Assembly (NCBI RefSeq): GCF_020091585.1
Contig: NZ_CP083582.1
Coordinates: forward strand, 3,782,001-3,846,000
From: Kovacikia minuta CCNUW1
GTDB taxonomy: Bacteria > Cyanobacteriota > Cyanobacteriia > Leptolyngbyales > Leptolyngbyaceae
DNA length: 64,000 nucleotides
Direction: 5' to 3'
The position numbers and the translations under genes are program-made. The notes under the pieces are model-generated. The model was not told the DNA's origin. It ran no database searches and was given only the letters and a program-made list of their open reading frames with translations. Positions 60,421-64,000 of this stretch are shown here, piece after piece. Position 1 is the first letter of the stretch; every line of letters begins with the position of its first letter.

Positions 60421-60863
60421 TTCATTCCAAAAGGCTTAATCCAACTTTGACAGAATGCCCAATCGAGCAGCATTCGAGCCGCGACAAAAAGCAAAAGGCT
60501 TTCCAGTCCCAGCACCGCAAATGGCAACAGAGTTTTTTGAGCAGTCCAGCCTGTATCAATCTGAGCCATCCCTCGCACCAGACCAAACGCCAACACCGCT
60601 CCTGAGCGGAGATGAGGATTTGGGTCCTGGCGGATAACGTAGCGGTAGGTGATGCCAAACAGGAAGCCAGAGAGCACCGCGATCGCCCCACTCGCCAACC
60701 AACTGAAATCATGACTGGCTGCTGATACGCCTACCAACGTTGCAAATCGAGAACTCAGCGATCGGTTGATCAGGGTTGTCATTGTAAACATGAGTCCTGC
60801 TGCCAAAGCCCCCACAATTCCTGCCTTGACTGACTCTACCCGCTCTACCCAGGTCATTTCCAC
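60417..60863 (-). CDS. Membrane protein of unknown function, co-transcribed with the AhpC/TSA-like gene
   Basis: A 148-residue protein with about four hydrophobic helices (GIVGALAAGLMFTMTTLI, FSWLASGAIAVLSGFLFGI, SGAVLAFGLVRGMAQIDTG, LLPFAVLGLESLLLFVAARML). The 4-bp ATGA overlap with 59614-60420 makes an operon. No function recognised; many cyanobacteria have similar small membrane proteins. Confidence 0.72.
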   Translation of the reverse strand: MEMTWVERVESVKAGIVGALAAGLMFTMTTLINRSLSSRFATLVGVSAASHDFSWLASGAIAVLSGFLFGITYRYVIRQDPNPHLRSGAVLAFGLVRGMAQIDTGWTAQKTLLPFAVLGLESLLLFVAARMLLDWAFCQSWIKPFGMK

Positions 60864-61010
60864 AGCTTCTATCTCTTTACAAGCAAAATTTGGATACAGG
60901 GTATAGGGTACAGGGTAGGGGGGACAGGAGATTCATCTCTTCACTCAGTGTCAACTTTGAACTATGATCAATGTTGACCTTATCGCAAAATGATTACTTT
61001 ACATACGCTC

Positions 61011-61100
61011 ATGGATATTTTGACACTGGGTTGGGTTGGGTTGCTGGCGGTCTTCACGTTCTCCATTTCGCTTGTCGTTTGGGGACGAAATGGATTTTAA
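61011..61100 (+). CDS. petN: Cytochrome b6-f complex subunit 8
   Basis: A 29-residue single-helix membrane subunit of the cytochrome b6f complex, which transfers electrons from plastoquinol to plastocyanin in thylakoid membranes. The sequence begins [19 protein letters not shown] and ends VVWGRNGF, the unmistakable PetN pattern, at the correct length of 29. An in-frame ATG lies upstream at 60990, but 61011 gives the canonical start. It marks the organism as an oxygenic phototroph. Confidence 0.95.
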   Translation: MDILTLGWVGLLAVFTFSISLVVWGRNGF

Positions 61101-61213
61101 GGACGATCGGTAAGGGGTAATCGGTCAAGGCAGAAAAGTTCCTGAGCCAATTACCAATTACCGATTACCCGCATTCGCTGATTAATCGTGAGTTTTTAGT
61201 TTATAAGACGATC

Positions 61214-61402
61214 GTGGAATCTTCGGCTCTTAATATTCTGGTTTTGGTTGCATTTGGGTTGCTGGTCATTGTCAGTGGTGGTATTGGCTATCTCACCCTG
61301 GCAGAATGGCGCGATCGCCGTCGCCGCGAACAGGAAGCCCGTGAAAGCCGTCCTGCCCGTCCCAGCCAGCGTACTGCCACCAAAGTCAAAAAATCGCGCT
61401 GA
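61214..61402 (+). CDS. Small single-helix membrane protein, 62 aa
   Basis: GTG 61214 starts MESSALNILVLVAFGLLVIV; one helix (about residues 8-28) precedes a very basic tail (EWRDRRRREQEARESRPARP...). Conserved-looking small cyanobacterial protein of unknown role, lying downstream of petN. Confidence 0.6.
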   Translation: MESSALNILVLVAFGLLVIVSGGIGYLTLAEWRDRRRREQEARESRPARPSQRTATKVKKSR

Positions 61403-61411
61403 AAAGCCCAA

Positions 61412-61711
61412 CTACAATAGATTATTCAATTGCTGAATCGTCGGATCTTGCCTTTGTTGAACAATTTGACGATAGGTATTGACGAGTTCCGCCGCCATTT
61501 GATCAGTAATTTCGGCCGCCTCTTCACTGGAACGGCATTGCAGATAAAGGGAACTGTACTTGCCAGATTGGAATAGGTTAAGGGTCAGTTCTCGCATCAG
61601 TTCCTCATCCAAACAGGCACAAAGATCACAGGTTTCGGGATCTGCTAACATTTGCTGCTTTGCTCTGGAGCGGATAGCAGCTTTCATTGGGAAGTATTGG
61701 GCAGGTTCCAT
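61412..61711 (-). CDS. Conserved hypothetical protein, 99 aa
   Basis: From ATG 61711 (MEPAQYFPMKAAIRSRAKQQ); the frame extends to 61888, but that region holds 7-bp repeats and is an unlikely leader. The protein is helical, contains CDLCACLDEELM with three Cys, and ends QQRQDPTIQQLNNLL. It could bind metal through the Cys cluster. No family name was recognised. Confidence 0.6.
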   Translation of the reverse strand: MEPAQYFPMKAAIRSRAKQQMLADPETCDLCACLDEELMRELTLNLFQSGKYSSLYLQCRSSEEAAEITDQMAAELVNTYRQIVQQRQDPTIQQLNNLL

Positions 61712-61921
61712 AAGTACACCAATTGAGCGACGATGCAAAGGAGTATACAGTTCTCTGCGTTTGTGCTCAATCGGTAAAGAGACAGATTTTTGGTAGGGGG
61801 TCGGGGTCAGGTGCCAGGTGTCAGGTGTCAGGTGCGAGTAACCTGGGGTGATACGCTTGCCGACCAATGAAGCTTTTACAATCTGCACTCTAAAATCTGC
61901 AATCTAAAATGGTATTACCAC

Positions 61922-62923
61922 CTAGATTACTTGTAGCAAAGGCACTTTGAATGACCCTGCGGTTGCAGGTAAATTTTGAGGGGTGACAACAACCTGCAAG
62001 CGGTAGGCTCCTGGGTTTTCTAGAAAGATGGGAGGAAACCGCAGGGAATGGAATGACTGTTCCTGATAGGGGATTTCGGTCTGAAGATCGCTCAGCTCAA
62101 TCACTTTTCCGGTTGCAGAATGACGTGCAAAGCACTGAGCACGGTAGGAAATTAGGGACTGGTTCCGTTCAACTGCACCTCCTGCGACCTCGATCGAAAC
62201 TTCCAGAATAAAGGGTTCACCAGGCTGGATTGATTCTGGAAACAGGCGCTGGGTTTTATCTACAACCATTGATTTTCCAACAGAGGTAGAACGAAGTAGA
62301 CGCAACTGATTGATGTCTACAGTAACAGGTGTTGTTGCCATTGAATTGGCTGTTTCTACCTTTGATTGGAGCGAATTCAACTGCGATCGCACCCATTGCA
62401 AAAGTTGATCAATTTCGACTCCAGTCCATGTTTCAGTCCTATCCGTTGTCTGACACTGAACACGGGTTCGTTGCGCTTGCTGCGCTGTCCCTACACCTGC
62501 CTGCACTTCAATGGTAAAAGCGGCGATCGTCTTCCACAGATCAGCTTTTTCCAAATTTTCTAAAGTTGATGGCTGCCCATTTTCCTGGACTAACTCCCGA
62601 TCTGGTGCTAACTCAGTCGGCTGCACTTCGCTGATCACTGAAGATACGGACCTCGGCTGAGCGTTCAACAGTTCCATAACCAGTGCCTGCGCTTGCGCAA
62701 TCCATCCTTCAATCTCGCTGCTAGAAACAACCCGTCCACTCTGTTTGAGTTGAAACTCAATCTCAGCGGCTGAAGCCTGCGCTAAATCCTGTAGCGTGCG
62801 AACTCCCACCGACCTGAGCCACCGCTTTTTGATCGCCCCAATGCCTCGAACCAGTTGCACATCATAGGTCTCTTTGCCATTTTGATTTGCGATTCCATCT
62901 TTTGTGGTCAAACCCGCCATCAT
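61922..62923 (-). CDS. Helix-hairpin-helix-like protein of unknown function, 333 aa
   Basis: The N-terminus (YDVQLVRGIGAIKKRWLRSVGVRTLQDLAQASAAEIE split) is a DUF4332-like helix-hairpin-helix pair; a linker and then a beta-rich C-terminal half follow (about 200-333). HhH motifs typically bind DNA without sequence preference. Composition and codon use are normal for the window. No operon partner. Confidence 0.6.
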   Translation of the reverse strand: MMAGLTTKDGIANQNGKETYDVQLVRGIGAIKKRWLRSVGVRTLQDLAQASAAEIEFQLKQSGRVVSSSEIEGWIAQAQALVMELLNAQPRSVSSVISEVQPTELAPDRELVQENGQPSTLENLEKADLWKTIAAFTIEVQAGVGTAQQAQRTRVQCQTTDRTETWTGVEIDQLLQWVRSQLNSLQSKVETANSMATTPVTVDINQLRLLRSTSVGKSMVVDKTQRLFPESIQPGEPFILEVSIEVAGGAVERNQSLISYRAQCFARHSATGKVIELSDLQTEIPYQEQSFHSLRFPPIFLENPGAYRLQVVVTPQNLPATAGSFKVPLLQVI

Positions 62924-62944
62924 TACACCTCCACATCATGACCA

Positions 62945-62998
62945 TCCCGCCTGATCCCTACCACCTGCCAACTGACACCTACCACCTACCACCTATTC
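62945..62998. repeat. Short heptanucleotide repeat cluster
   Basis: CCACCTG/ACACCTA/CCACCTA units upstream of the HhH-like gene, within its likely promoter region. Confidence 0.8.
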
Positions 62999-63107
62999 CT
63001 TTCTGCAACAAACCTGATAGGCGCTAGCAACCTACCAGAGTTTGTCTTAACCGTCAGGGTTAGAAATCACCCGTCCTTAAACCCGATGGCAAAGGCTCAG
63101 GTAAATC

Positions 63108-63671
63108 CTAGGCGCTGGTGGGGCCGTAGCACTCTTCGCCAGAAGGATAGACTTCCAGCAGAACGCGATCGAGGTAGCCATGTCCGAAGACGCAGGTCTT
63201 GCACTTGTTCACAACTGGACCGATGTCGGCGATCGCTGCAATAGAATACAGACCAGACTTCATACCGAGTTCCTTAGGAACACCTTTGAAAACGATGGTG
63301 TACTCATACTCGTTCTCTTGGGTAATCACTGTTGGAGCAATCAGATCGGGTTCTGAAGCAATGCTGCCATAGCCTTCAGCGGCGAAGTCAACCACAATTT
63401 GTGTACCGAGACACATCAGCAGAGCAGTCAACGGAGTTTTGTTGAACTTGATCTTGACGCTAATGTAGAAGGTTTCATCGGCTGCAATAATGTACGGAGA
63501 GTTGGCAGGAGCCGCAGGCAATTTGCTGGTGCCAGCAACCTTCAAATCGTACATTTTGAAGCTGACAGGTCCCAGAATGTTGTCAGAGTAGGTTTCTGTG
63601 GTTCCCACTTGAGGAGGTTGAGCAGGTTGCTTGGTGAGCAGTTCTAGCTCTTGTTGCAGTTCTAACGACAT
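63108..63671 (-). CDS. Conserved hypothetical protein, 187 aa
   Basis: A soluble, beta-rich protein (FKMYDLKVAGTSKLPAAPANSPYIIAADETFYISVKIKFNK split) with four Cys near the end (VNKCKTCVFGHGYL and EECYGP), which may bind a metal or form disulfides. AGGATA lies upstream of ATG 63671. No recognised family; it resembles conserved cyanobacterial proteins. Confidence 0.65.
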   Translation of the reverse strand: MSLELQQELELLTKQPAQPPQVGTTETYSDNILGPVSFKMYDLKVAGTSKLPAAPANSPYIIAADETFYISVKIKFNKTPLTALLMCLGTQIVVDFAAEGYGSIASEPDLIAPTVITQENEYEYTIVFKGVPKELGMKSGLYSIAAIADIGPVVNKCKTCVFGHGYLDRVLLEVYPSGEECYGPTSA

Positions 63672-63890
63672 GTTAAGTATCCTCGTGTTTTTTCAAGTTG
63701 ACTCATCAGCAAGCCCTGGTAGAACTAGCTTTTGGGGTTTTCTGCCCGCGGCTCGTTTTCCCTTGGCTTGTTACGTTTCAATGATGGCAACCTAATTTGG
63801 TATCCCACAGTACCCAATTAGGGTACTTTTTGAAACACTCCTCTCCAGGCACAATAGGGCAGGGTTAGGGATAGGAAGTAGGGGTCGGTT

Positions 63891-64000
63891 ATGAACAATG
63901 GTCAGGTCAACATTGCATCTATTCGCTGTCAGTTCTCGAATCTGACTGCTTTTGCGCTTACCCGCCCTGAAACGATGGAAACCATTTTTGCGGGAAATGA
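63891..64000 (+). CDS. Start of a gene cut by the window edge
   Basis: ATG 63891 opens MNNGQVNIASIRCQFSNLTA and stays open to the end of the window (36 codons). AGGAAGTAGGGG precedes it as a plausible ribosome binding site. The product cannot be identified from this fragment. Confidence 0.5.
   Translation, partial: MNNGQVNIASIRCQFSNLTAFALTRPETMETIFAGN

Noticed and set aside
1-64000. tRNA or rRNA genes
   Set aside because: I looked for cloverleaf T-loop patterns (GGTTCGAATCC type); the few GTTCGA matches lie inside protein genes without acceptor stems. This eye search cannot exclude a missed tRNA; tRNAscan would decide.

Overview
The window comes from a cyanobacterium, probably a filamentous or Leptolyngbya-like one. 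The sequence shows very many GCGATCGC/CGATCG (HIP1-like) octamers, a petN gene for the cytochrome b6f complex, cyanobacterium-type hypothetical proteins, four Uma2 (DUF820) proteins, toxin-antitoxin pairs and a high load of heptanucleotide tandem repeats. Gene density is moderate, and many intergenic gaps are filled with palindromes, MITE-like elements and 7-bp repeat clusters. No tRNA, rRNA or CRISPR array was found.

Layout. 1-2.0 kb: the end of a GH1 glycosidase, then a MITE-like element interrupted by an IS4-family copy. 2.2-7.4 kb: a DGAT2/MGAT-like acyltransferase, a repeat-containing M15 peptidase and a dynamin-like GTPase. 7.6-13.5 kb (minus strand): cysC, an ankyrin protein, a family-5 solute-binding lipoprotein, a SpoIID-domain protein and a DUF2301 membrane protein. 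14-19.6 kb: a PPC-domain protein, an OmpR-type response regulator, a large membrane-anchored coiled-coil protein, a Uma2 protein and a HEAT-repeat protein. 20-21.9 kb: three toxin-antitoxin modules, two of them decayed. 22.3-28.7 kb: gnd-zwf (oxidative pentose phosphate route), HdeD, a GH116 glycosidase and a Rof-like protein. 28.8-33.3 kb: an unusual set comprising a ketosynthase III fused to a heme-oxygenase-like diiron domain, a conserved protein of unknown function, a YiaA/B membrane protein and a Coq4-like protein. 33.7-37.3 kb: glmS and small genes. 37.4-41.9 kb: an accessory island with a 21-bp minisatellite, an AT-rich two-gene ATPase/nuclease system, a DUF2281/PIN toxin-antitoxin pair and a RAYT transposase. 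42-52.7 kb: DUF2267, a cyclic-peptide-exporter ABC protein, a nucleotide-sugar dehydrogenase, a Leu/Ile/Val-type binding lipoprotein and a BMP-type (nucleoside) ABC importer. 53-58.9 kb: small membrane proteins, transposon debris, hsdM truncated by an IS3-family element, and an IS4 remnant. 59-64 kb: Uma2, an AhpC/TSA-like protein, petN and several cyanobacterial hypotheticals.

Two candidate undescribed systems stand out. The first is the AT-rich operon at 37943-40246: a winged-helix-like protein followed by a P-loop ATPase that also carries a PD-(D/E)XK-like D...ExK signature and a C-terminal helix-hairpin-helix. It looks like a defence or DNA-processing module. The second is the ketosynthase-diiron oxidase fusion with its Coq4-like neighbour (28764-33348), which looks like an uncharacterised lipid, hydrocarbon or quinone pathway.

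A third theme concerns the genome itself. Composite clusters of 7-bp repeats and palindromes have been accepted in frame inside protein genes: glmS, the ketosynthase fusion, GH116 (four times), RAYT, hsdM, the cysC tail and the binding-protein N-terminus. This resembles the palindromic elements that insert into Rickettsia genes.
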